From: Carboxylicivirga sp. | Lineage (GTDB): Bacteria > Bacteroidota > Bacteroidia > Bacteroidales > Marinilabiliaceae | Reading direction: 5' to 3' | DNA length: 60,919 nt | NCBI GenBank assembly: GCA_025210475.1 | Contig: JAOARW010000048.1 | Location: forward strand, 1 to 60,919 | Shown here: piece by piece, positions 47,216 to 54,094 of the stretch | Layout: every line of letters starts with the position of its first letter | How positions within the stretch are numbered: position 1 is the first letter of the stretch | Notes under the pieces: model-generated | The model's database searches: none | Seen by the model: the letters and a program-made list of their open reading frames with translations, nothing else | What the model was told of the DNA's origin: nothing | Translations under genes and position numbers: made by a program

Positions 47216-49813
47216 TTAAAATTTAACTCGGTATGATATCGTTGGAACATAGGTAAATAAATACACTTTCTTGGCATTTTGAATATTCAGGTTATATTTA
47301 TCCGCCTCCAGGTACAAACTATAAACATTCTTGCGTCCATAAGCATTGTAAACTCCTAAATTCCATTCATGCAACCATCCATTCTTTTCGGATTTTTTTT
47401 GGTAAGTGAACAAAAAATCAAGACGATGATACGCCGGTAAACGATAAGAATTCCGATCGCTGTATTGCACAAATGACGCATCGTAATAGGTATATCTACC
47501 AACAGGTACAGTTGTTGGCGCGCCGCTTGAATAAGCAAAGTTACTTGAGAATTTCCATCGGTCATTTATTCTGTACGATGAATTCAGTTTAACACTATGT
47601 CGGCGATCATACCTTGCCGGATAAGGATTTCCGTCATTAATGCCTTCAATGGTACGCTCAGCCTTTGACCAGGTATAAGAACCAAACCCTTGCCAACGGC
47701 CAAATTGCTTCTTTATTAATACTTCGATACCATAGGCTCTGGCTTCTCCGGCCAGCATTTCATCTTCAATATTCTTATTCAGAAACAAATCAGCATTATC
47801 TTTAAAATCAACAACATTGTATAACCATTTATAATAGGCCTGTACTTCTAATTCAATTGGTTTATTATCGAACTGATGATTATAAAGCATCGAAATCTGA
47901 TCGGCATATTGGGGTTTGATATTTTTACTGGACACCATCCATACATCTGTTGGCAAGCCCAAAGAAGAATTAGAAATAAGATGTAAATACTGCGCCGTTC
48001 GTCCGTACGACAATGATAAACGATCTTTTTTAGTGGGCTGAAGACCTAATGCTAATCGCGGTTCGAGCATTTTATATGATTTTGACTTTTGCTCGCCACT
48101 CAAAACAGAGTGCATGCCAGAAAAACGAAGCCCCAGCTGTATATCCAGTATGTCGCTTAATGCTAACTTATCTTCGTAGTACAAGGCATATAACGACGCT
48201 TTATTGTGCGGCAGATTAACCGAAGTTGTGTTTGATTCTGGTGTTCGGGGATTCACACTTCCCGGATCGAAATTTAAATACTCATATTCTCCACCAAACT
48301 TAACATGCCTGTTTTCTTTGACCGACCAATCAAAGTCACTTTTCACTTTGTATTCACTTAAGCCTGCCGACCACTCATAATAACGGCTGTCATCGAGCAA
48401 ATAATAAGAATACTCGTAACGGCTGTAAATCAAACTATGATTGGCAAACAAACGATTGCTAATGACATTATTCCATCGTAAGGTAGATGTGGTGTTCCCC
48501 CAATCCATGCTCATGTCATCACTCAAAACCCGGTAGTAAAACTTGTCCTGACCTTTATAGGCCGAAAAGAACAGGTGATTGTTTTCATTAACCTTATAGT
48601 TAAACTTGGCATTTAAATCATAGAAGCTCACTTTATTGCCTGTTTGAAATTGCTCACCCACTTCGTTTTGTCCGCTTACATCTGAAAAAGCCGAATAAAG
48701 ATTGGCAATTTGACCGGCATAACTGTAACGACCCGTAACTAAAAACGAAGCCTTTTCCTTTTTTATTGGCCCTTCAACCGACAAGCGGCTGGCCATCAAA
48801 CCAAGCGTGGCATCTACTCCAAGTTTTTTAGAATTCCCTTCCCGCATGCGCATATCAACCACCGATGAAAGCCTACCTCCATAACGCGCCGGTATATATC
48901 CTTTATAAAATTCAACGTTCTTTAGCGCATCTGAATTAACCACCGAGAAGAGGCCCAAGGTATGCGATGGATTATAGATGGAAGCCTCATCCAACAAAAT
49001 CAGGTTTTGATCAAAAGAACCACCTCTAACAGAAAGATTGGTTGTTCCCTCATGGGCTGAATTTACCCCTGGTAATATCTGCAGGCTCTGCAAAACATCC
49101 GGTTCGCCCATAACGGTTGGAATCTCTCTGATTCCTTTAACACTCATTTTAAAACCATTACCATCTGAGGTACTCAGTAGCTTACCTACGTTTTGAGCTG
49201 TTACCTTTACCTCTTTGATTCCTTCCAGCTTCGGCTCAAGCTGAAAATCTTTTACAGCATCCTCGTTTAAATAAACATCTATTTTTAGGGTCTGATAACC
49301 GATAAAACTTACCTGCAGCTTATAAGATCCGCATTTTAGAGGTAGGGAATAACGCCCGTAGTAATTCGTTGTAATCCCTGTACCTGATTCTTCAATAAAG
49401 ATATTGGCTCCAATCAACGTTTCCCCACTTTGAGCGTCGGTAATTGTACCCCTAAGTGTATAAGTCCCTGCCTTCCCTTGCTTTTTGACAAACAGCAATT
49501 TATTAGCACTAATCCGATAATTAAAACCCGTATTGTTTTGAATATGCTGCAGCAATACTTTTAAGCTAATCGGGTTTTGTGGCAACGACACCGTTGCATT
49601 TTCCTTAAAATACTCGCGACTATATGCCACTTCAATCCCACGTGATTGCATGGTTTCAGCCATATCAACCCAGGTAATCTCCTTCGTTTTAAAGTTAATT
49701 ACCTGATCCATATTAAACTTGCTCTGAGCGATTCCATCTGACAGAATCAGTTCAAGCACCAACAGGATGACTATTCTTACTTTCATTTGTTTTATTATTA
49801 CATTCTTTTTCAT
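47216..49813 (-). CDS. TonB-dependent receptor with N-terminal STN-type domain
   Basis: This 865-residue outer-membrane protein has a signal peptide; Met10 (49786) is an alternative start. An STN-like domain lies at about residues 32-110 (ITWVDMAETMQSRGIEVAYS), then a carboxypeptidase-regulatory-like strand domain (GTITDAQSGETLIGANIFIE), a plug (GEPDVLQSLQILPGVNSA, SVRGGSFDQNLILLDE) and a beta barrel ending in Phe (SYRVKF). STN domains contact FecR-type regulators, and a FecR gene lies 166 nt upstream. The substrate is unknown. The DUF4249 lipoprotein gene follows. Confidence 0.92.
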   Translation of the reverse strand: MKKNVIIKQMKVRIVILLVLELILSDGIAQSKFNMDQVINFKTKEITWVDMAETMQSRGIEVAYSREYFKENATVSLPQNPISLKVLLQHIQNNTGFNYRISANKLLFVKKQGKAGTYTLRGTITDAQSGETLIGANIFIEESGTGITTNYYGRYSLPLKCGSYKLQVSFIGYQTLKIDVYLNEDAVKDFQLEPKLEGIKEVKVTAQNVGKLLSTSDGNGFKMSVKGIREIPTVMGEPDVLQSLQILPGVNSAHEGTTNLSVRGGSFDQNLILLDEASIYNPSHTLGLFSVVNSDALKNVEFYKGYIPARYGGRLSSVVDMRMREGNSKKLGVDATLGLMASRLSVEGPIKKEKASFLVTGRYSYAGQIANLYSAFSDVSGQNEVGEQFQTGNKVSFYDLNAKFNYKVNENNHLFFSAYKGQDKFYYRVLSDDMSMDWGNTTSTLRWNNVISNRLFANHSLIYSRYEYSYYLLDDSRYYEWSAGLSEYKVKSDFDWSVKENRHVKFGGEYEYLNFDPGSVNPRTPESNTTSVNLPHNKASLYALYYEDKLALSDILDIQLGLRFSGMHSVLSGEQKSKSYKMLEPRLALGLQPTKKDRLSLSYGRTAQYLHLISNSSLGLPTDVWMVSSKNIKPQYADQISMLYNHQFDNKPIELEVQAYYKWLYNVVDFKDNADLFLNKNIEDEMLAGEARAYGIEVLIKKQFGRWQGFGSYTWSKAERTIEGINDGNPYPARYDRRHSVKLNSSYRINDRWKFSSNFAYSSGAPTTVPVGRYTYYDASFVQYSDRNSYRLPAYHRLDFLFTYQKKSEKNGWLHEWNLGVYNAYGRKNVYSLYLEADKYNLNIQNAKKVYLFTYVPTISYRVKF

Positions 49814-49979
49814 GCTCTTGTTTCATTTTTGCAACACATTTAAGATTGAACAAGGCATTCCCACAAGGCTGGCTAAATTAAACCTGCACTTAATTAAAAT
49901 TTACTGATCTAAAACAAATTAGATTAATTCCCCTTTCGCCGTTTCTAACGACTATCTCCTATTAAACTGGTTTCTTCCT

Positions 49980-50945
49980 TTATTTGATTTGATAAATATC
50001 TCCTTCTACTATTAGTTCACCTCCCAACAAAACACTAATGACATCCAGGACTTCTTCCACAGGCTGATTATCAAAATCAACGTTTATCGTACGATTACTA
50101 AAGGCCTCATCGATTCTAAGCTTAACATTGTAAACACTGGCTATTAATTCAATGATATCCTGACTATTGGCATTCTCAAAATTGATTTTTCGAGTACGCC
50201 AGGCCATATCATTAATGGTCTGACTTTGTACGTTTTGAACAGACTGCTCCGACTTGTTCAAAACACCTAGCTGTCCTTGTGTTAACAGCATTTGGCGCCC
50301 GCTATTTTTAACTTCCATAGCGACCTTACCACTTTCAACATAAACCCTTTCGTTTAAAGCATCTTCCCTTGCCCGTATGTTGAAGGAGGTACCCAGAACC
50401 TGAACCTTTGCATTGGATGTATTGATAACAAAAGGTTTGTACTCATCTCTGCTCACATCAAAAAATACCTCTCCTTTCATTTTAACCAGTCGTTGGCCAC
50501 TTTTCTGACGATAAGCTATTGACGAATGATGGTTCAATTGCACTTGTGATCCATCAGCCAAAGTATAAAGTTGTGCTCCATCGCCAGTTTCATAACGTAC
50601 CCACTGATTATAATCCCACCAACGATACGCTCCTGTAATGATACCCAAAACAATTACAGCCGCAGCAACATACTTATAAATGCCAATCCTCTTTTTCGTA
50701 ACCAACCTATCCGAAGTCTTTAACCATGCCTGATCAACATTAACCGATATTTGCTCAGCGTCGTCATCCAAGCCCATCCAGAAACGTTTGAACTGCTCAT
50801 AAAATTGCTCGTTTGCCCGATCATTCTTCAGCCAGTTTTCAATCAAAATTCGCTCTTGCGGTTTTGATTCACTCCGAAGGTGTTTTATTAACAATTCAGT
50901 ATTAAAAGGTAGTTTCATTCGATTATATTTTCTTTCAGTCGACAT
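49980..50945 (-). CDS. FecR-family anti-sigma factor
   Basis: This 321-residue inner-membrane protein has a cytosolic N-terminal part (residues 1-85, LLIKHLRSESKPQERILIENWLKN), one helix (YKYVAAAVIVLGIITGAY), a periplasmic FecR domain (YTLADGSQVQLNHHSSIAY, VQVLGTSFNIRA) and a C-terminal STN-like DUF4974 region (FDNQPVEEVLDVISVLLGG). It binds the sigma factor encoded upstream and receives the signal from the TonB receptor. A start at Met10 is possible. Confidence 0.93.
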   Translation of the reverse strand: MSTERKYNRMKLPFNTELLIKHLRSESKPQERILIENWLKNDRANEQFYEQFKRFWMGLDDDAEQISVNVDQAWLKTSDRLVTKKRIGIYKYVAAAVIVLGIITGAYRWWDYNQWVRYETGDGAQLYTLADGSQVQLNHHSSIAYRQKSGQRLVKMKGEVFFDVSRDEYKPFVINTSNAKVQVLGTSFNIRAREDALNERVYVESGKVAMEVKNSGRQMLLTQGQLGVLNKSEQSVQNVQSQTINDMAWRTRKINFENANSQDIIELIASVYNVKLRIDEAFSNRTINVDFDNQPVEEVLDVISVLLGGELIVEGDIYQIK

Positions 50946-51095
50946 AACTTGTTCCGCCTGACGGCATGGAACTTACCAAATAATTTCTTCTATTGTATTC
51001 AAGTAATTCTATCACTTCTCAAATCTTAATTGTGTTGCATTTATCCCTATGACAATAAAATATGCCTACACCCTAAAAAGAAATTGAAAAAAATT

Positions 51096-51611
51096 TTAAT
51101 CGTTTATTATCCCCATCAATAACCAGATCATATACCAGTGTTTATCAAGGTTTTTCTTTATCCAGTCAATGGACTTACTCATGTGATATTCAATGGATTT
51201 AACTGAAAGATCCATTTCTTTTGCGATTTCATCGTAAGTCATATCCGAAAATCGACTCATGCGAAAAATCGCTTGTGTTTTAACCGGTAATTGTGATAAT
51301 ATATCCTTGGAAATCTTTTCCAGCTCCTGCAATTCAAATGAAATGGGCTGTAAATCTGAAGTATCCTGTAATTCTTCATGCATCACTTCCTTAAAGGTCT
51401 TTTTAAGAAAATTAATGGATCGGTTTTTTACCATCTGGAATAAGTACGCCCTTTTATTCACCACTTGATTCCAATCAGACTTATTATGCCATATATCAAC
51501 AAAGGCATCCTGCACCAAATCTTCGGCATGATGTTGATTGTTTAAAAACTTTACAGCATAACGCACCAACTCCTCGTAGTGCTGCCTGAATATTTGTTCA
51601 AAATCAGTCAT
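51096..51611 (-). CDS. ECF RNA polymerase sigma factor (FecI type)
   Basis: This 171-residue protein has region 2 (VRYAVKFLNNQHHAEDLVQDAFVDI) and region 4 (MSRFSDMTYDEIAKEMDLSVKSIEYHMSKS) with a hydrophobic C-terminus as in Bacteroidota FecI-type members. It should direct transcription of the TonB receptor/DUF4249 unit and is held by the FecR protein encoded 150 nt downstream. It faces away from the second sigma gene at 51853. Confidence 0.93.
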   Translation of the reverse strand: MTDFEQIFRQHYEELVRYAVKFLNNQHHAEDLVQDAFVDIWHNKSDWNQVVNKRAYLFQMVKNRSINFLKKTFKEVMHEELQDTSDLQPISFELQELEKISKDILSQLPVKTQAIFRMSRFSDMTYDEIAKEMDLSVKSIEYHMSKSIDWIKKNLDKHWYMIWLLMGIIND

Positions 51612-51852
51612 GGTATTTTACTCGTTTCCAATACAAAGATGATGAATATTCCTGAAAAGAGCTGTAAAAACCGATTCTGGTTCTCTACCAACCATAGCAG
51701 CACTAGCCAATAAGCATCTCAATATTTGAAACTTAATTAACATTTAAGAATTGAGTTCAATAAGCCTGTACCTTATTTTTAAAGTTTTGAAAAAAAAGTG
51801 TGTTTAATTTGTAACTAATCAGCCAAGGCAGGTACTAATTAATAGAACTAAA

Positions 51853-52386
51853 TTGGAAATTACCTTGAATAAAGAAGAAAGATTTAACAAGATAGTGGTG
51901 GAAAATCAGGAACGAATACTCCGGATATGCCGCTATTACAACGCTAATGTGGCAGACCAGAAAGATATGCATCAGGAGATTCTGATTAATATCTGGAAAA
52001 GCCTGGATCACTACCGGGGTGAGGCTGCAATTAATACCTGGGTTTACCGGGTAGCAGTTAACACAGCTTTGAGTTACACCGGTAAAGCCTTCAGAGAAAT
52101 GAAACTGATGGTAGATGCAGAAACAGAAAACCTGCATCTGTTTATTGATGAACAAGAACTGGAAGAAAAGCAACTGGAAGAAGAACAGCTTATTCTTCTC
52201 AAGATAGAGCTCAACACTCTATCGGTTATTGATAAAGCCCTTGTTTCGTTACTACTCGAAGGTTTATCGATGAAAGAAATATCCGATGTGATTGGTATTA
52301 CCGAACCCAATGTAAAGGTAAAAATACACCGTATTAAAGCACAACTAAAAACCCGTTTAAACAAGAATAGCCATGAACCTAAATGA
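51853..52386 (+). CDS. ECF RNA polymerase sigma factor, second type
   Basis: This 177-residue sigma factor uses a TTG start at 51853 or 51865; an in-frame stop at 51805 and no in-frame ATG upstream of the conserved part fix this. Region 2 is ERILRICRYYNANVADQKDMHQEI and region 4 is LSVIDKALVSLLLEGLSMKEISDVIGITEPNVKVKIHRIK. An acidic linker (EQELEEKQLEEEQ) joins them. It differs clearly from the FecI-type sigma across the divergent gap. Its 3' end overlaps the next gene by 14 nt, pointing to a sigma/anti-sigma pair. Confidence 0.9.
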   Translation: MEITLNKEERFNKIVVENQERILRICRYYNANVADQKDMHQEILINIWKSLDHYRGEAAINTWVYRVAVNTALSYTGKAFREMKLMVDAETENLHLFIDEQELEEKQLEEEQLILLKIELNTLSVIDKALVSLLLEGLSMKEISDVIGITEPNVKVKIHRIKAQLKTRLNKNSHEPK

Positions 52387-52915
52387 ACATCAAACCGAAG
52401 ATATAAATATGGATTCCCTCATTGCAAAAATGCAAAAAGAAGATTCGAACTATGCCAAGCTCTGTAATCGCTTACAGTGGTTATACTGGGTGCTGGCTCC
52501 TCTATACCTGATCATGATTGCAATACATTATTTTGATGATGGAACGCGTGAAGATATGATTGGTAATGCTTGTTTCTTTTTAGCCATGTTATCCTTTGGT
52601 CTGCTATTAAGAAAGTACCAAAAAGAATATCAGGGGGTAAATTATGCCCTGCCAACTCTTCAAATGCTCAAGCAAGCAGTTAATCGTTACAGCCCATTTA
52701 CCAAACGCACCTTATTAGTTGTTCCCGGTGTTGTATTGGCCTATATTGGATTCCTTTTATCAGCATCCAAATTCTCTAGCCCGATTTTTGTGCATGCCTT
52801 TTTTAGCGGTGCCATTTTAGTGGGTCTTACCGGTGGCTTAATCTACTGGAAATCGAAATATAAACCCTTAAGAGACGAAGCTAAAAAAATGCTACAGGAT
52901 ATTGAAAATGGGTGA
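52373..52915 (+). CDS. Membrane protein, possible anti-sigma partner
   Basis: This 180-residue protein has no recognised domain. It has a hydrophilic N-terminal part of about 45 residues (MDSLIAKMQKEDSNYAKLCN) and four hydrophobic segments (LYWVLAPLYLIMIAIHYF; MIGNACFFLAMLSFGLLL; LLVVPGVVLAYIGFLL; VHAFFSGAILVGLTGGLIYW), with charged loops and a short basic cytosolic tail. The 14-nt overlap with the sigma gene and the cytosolic N-terminus make an anti-sigma role likely by context. It ends 60 nt before a terminator hairpin. Confidence 0.65.
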   Translation: MNLNEHQTEDINMDSLIAKMQKEDSNYAKLCNRLQWLYWVLAPLYLIMIAIHYFDDGTREDMIGNACFFLAMLSFGLLLRKYQKEYQGVNYALPTLQMLKQAVNRYSPFTKRTLLVVPGVVLAYIGFLLSASKFSSPIFVHAFFSGAILVGLTGGLIYWKSKYKPLRDEAKKMLQDIENG

Positions 52916-52974
52916 ATTTCATTATCAACAAATCACCTTTTATTTCAGAATAGATAATAAAAAATTAAAAGATC

Positions 52975-53020
52975 AAAAAAGCCGCTCCACAAGGAACGGC
53001 TTTTTATATATCAATTCGTT
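52975..53020. terminator. Terminator hairpin, duplicated copy of the ppdK terminator
   Basis: AAAAAGCCG-C-TCC pairs with GGA-A-CGGCTTTTT around ACAA, with one mismatch. T runs on both strands make it bidirectional. The 46 nt from 52975 to 53020 are identical, by eye, to 54041-54086 downstream of ppdK. Here the hairpin follows the sigma/membrane-protein unit and is cut off from its ppdK remnant by the inserted cassette. Confidence 0.85.
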
Positions 53021-53114
53021 GGGGGCAAGTGTAAAAAAACAAACGCGCAAGCAACTATTTATGATTTAAAGCATCATACTTAAAGAGACATTTTTATTTA
53101 AGAACTAGCTCATA

Positions 53115-53528
53115 ATGAAAACCTTTAAAACAACATTAATAGTCCTTAGTTGTATCATATTTGGAAATACACTTTTCTCTTGTGAAGAGGAAAATAAGAC
53201 TGATTATAAACCTTATCTTATTAAAATCGAAAGCATCAAGCTTCCTGAACAAATCAATGCAACCGAACCTTTTAATATACATTTTTTTGGAACAGTTGGG
53301 ACGAATGGATGTTTTCAGTTTCATGAATTTAAGACGGAAACAAAGGATAATAATATCATTGTAGAAGTTTGGGGCAGAATTAATAACAATGCAGAAATAT
53401 GTCCAAGTGTCATGGTATATCTAGAAGGAAAAGAATTAACATATACAATTCAAAAGATTGGCAACTACACTTTAAAAATTAAACAACCCGATGGGAGTTA
53501 TCTGGTAGAACAAATTTTAGTAAAATAA
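53115..53528 (+). CDS. Small uncharacterised lipoprotein, cassette cargo
   Basis: This 137-residue protein has a signal peptide with lipobox LFSC and begins EEENKTDYKPYL after the Cys. The mature part, about 115 residues, looks beta-rich with two or more Cys (VGTNGCFQF, AEICPSVMV). I do not recognise a family. It is the only gene in the 691-nt inserted segment and ends 13 nt before the attC-like site, the normal cassette layout. The gap of 96 nt at its front holds no evident promoter, so expression may depend on outside transcription. Confidence 0.7.
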   Translation: MKTFKTTLIVLSCIIFGNTLFSCEEENKTDYKPYLIKIESIKLPEQINATEPFNIHFFGTVGTNGCFQFHEFKTETKDNNIIVEVWGRINNNAEICPSVMVYLEGKELTYTIQKIGNYTLKIKQPDGSYLVEQILVK

Positions 53529-53541
53529 AAAAGAAACAACA

Positions 53542-53709
53542 GCCCCCAACAATGGCTCATAAAGCTAAGTGAGCCGATTAGACTTGGAAGGTGCGTGGCC
53601 TAGGCGAGCAGAGCCAAATCGTTGATTTGGCTTTGAACAACGCTTTAGCTTTGCGAAATTTGAAAGTGAGTTCGGTTTAAATTTCACTTACACTTCATAG
53701 CCGCGTCCG
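53542..53709 (+). repeat. attC-like recombination site
   Basis: The site opens with GCCCCCAAC (53542-53550). In a circularised segment its end would read CCGTTGGGGGC, giving an exact inverted partner GTTGGGGGC (now split, with TTGGGGGC at 53019-53026). These match the attC R sites RYYYAAC and GTTRRRY in six of seven positions each. Inside, GGCTCATAAAG near the left arm pairs imperfectly with the right arm (CTTCATAGCC). The apex is a strong hairpin: AGCCAAATC (53612-53620) with GATTTGGCT (53624-53632). At about 170 nt it is long for an attC. Confidence 0.55.
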
Positions 53710-53865
53710 TTATTATCAATTAACGAAGGTTTGCTTGAGCAGCAGCTAAGCGTGCGATAGGCACACGAAAAGGAGAACATGAAACGTAATCCAAACCTGA
53801 TCTGTGACAGAACTCCACTGATGATGGCTCACCCAAAATCGACTCATCACTCACCACAGATACCT
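53708..53865 (-). pseudogene. Remnant of the 3' end of a second ppdK copy
   Basis: Reading on the minus strand, this stretch matches the last about 48 codons of ppdK (54095-54232) with a few substitutions and a 10-nt length difference. It keeps [13 protein letters not shown]...[13 protein letters not shown] and the stop. In-frame stops occur directly after GICGE, so it is non-functional. The upstream part of the copy is absent. Homology ends near 53865. Confidence 0.85.
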
Positions 53866-54040
53866 TTATTAAAGTTTGTTCTTTAGTAATTCTTTAGCAA
53901 GCACCTATCATTAAGACACATAAAACAACACTTCTTTTCTCACCTTCTTTTACCCCTTTCTTTGACATTGTCCCAAAGAAACAAAAGACATTCCAACGCT
54001 TGTTCCTATCAATAACTTCGAAGAGTGATATGGCAATACT
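53866..54040. other. Non-coding stretch between ppdK remnant and ppdK terminator
   Basis: No convincing frame is visible. CTTTCTTTGACATTGTCCC followed by AAAGAAACAAAAG is a weak inverted repeat of a type I recall between genes in this phylum. The segment marks the joint of the duplicated ppdK end and the intact copy. Confidence 0.4.
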
Positions 54041-54086
54041 AAAAAAGCCGCTCCACAAGGAACGGCTTTTTATATATCAATTCGTT
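54041..54086 (-). terminator. ppdK terminator with unoccupied insertion site
   Basis: The same hairpin as at 52975 lies here 24 nt past the ppdK stop in the minus-strand direction, with a run of six T at the end. CGTTA at 54083-54087 is the empty counterpart of the cassette site. Confidence 0.9.
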
Positions 54087-54094
54087 ATAATCGA

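Larger units (their letters stand above)
53019..53709 (+). mobile_element. Integron-cassette-like inserted segment carrying one lipoprotein gene
   Basis: This 691-nt segment is missing from the corresponding place in the intact ppdK copy. The empty site reads ATTCGTTATAATC (54080-54092). The filled site reads ATTCG, then TTGGGGGC at the left junction, and CCG, then TTATTATC at the right. Only CGTT is shared by both junctions, which fits either site-specific joining at G/TT or a 4-base duplication. The interior is one gene in the canonical cassette direction followed by an attC-like site. No integrase gene is in the window. That this is a cassette is inference from structure. Confidence 0.6.

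Noticed and set aside
53018..53711. Ordinary transposon with a 4-nt CGTT target duplication
   Set aside because: The ends GGGGGCAAG and GCGTC are not inverted repeats, there is no transposase, and the inverted partner of the left end is internal at the 3' side of the gene, as in a cassette. It is kept as the alternative in the main finding.
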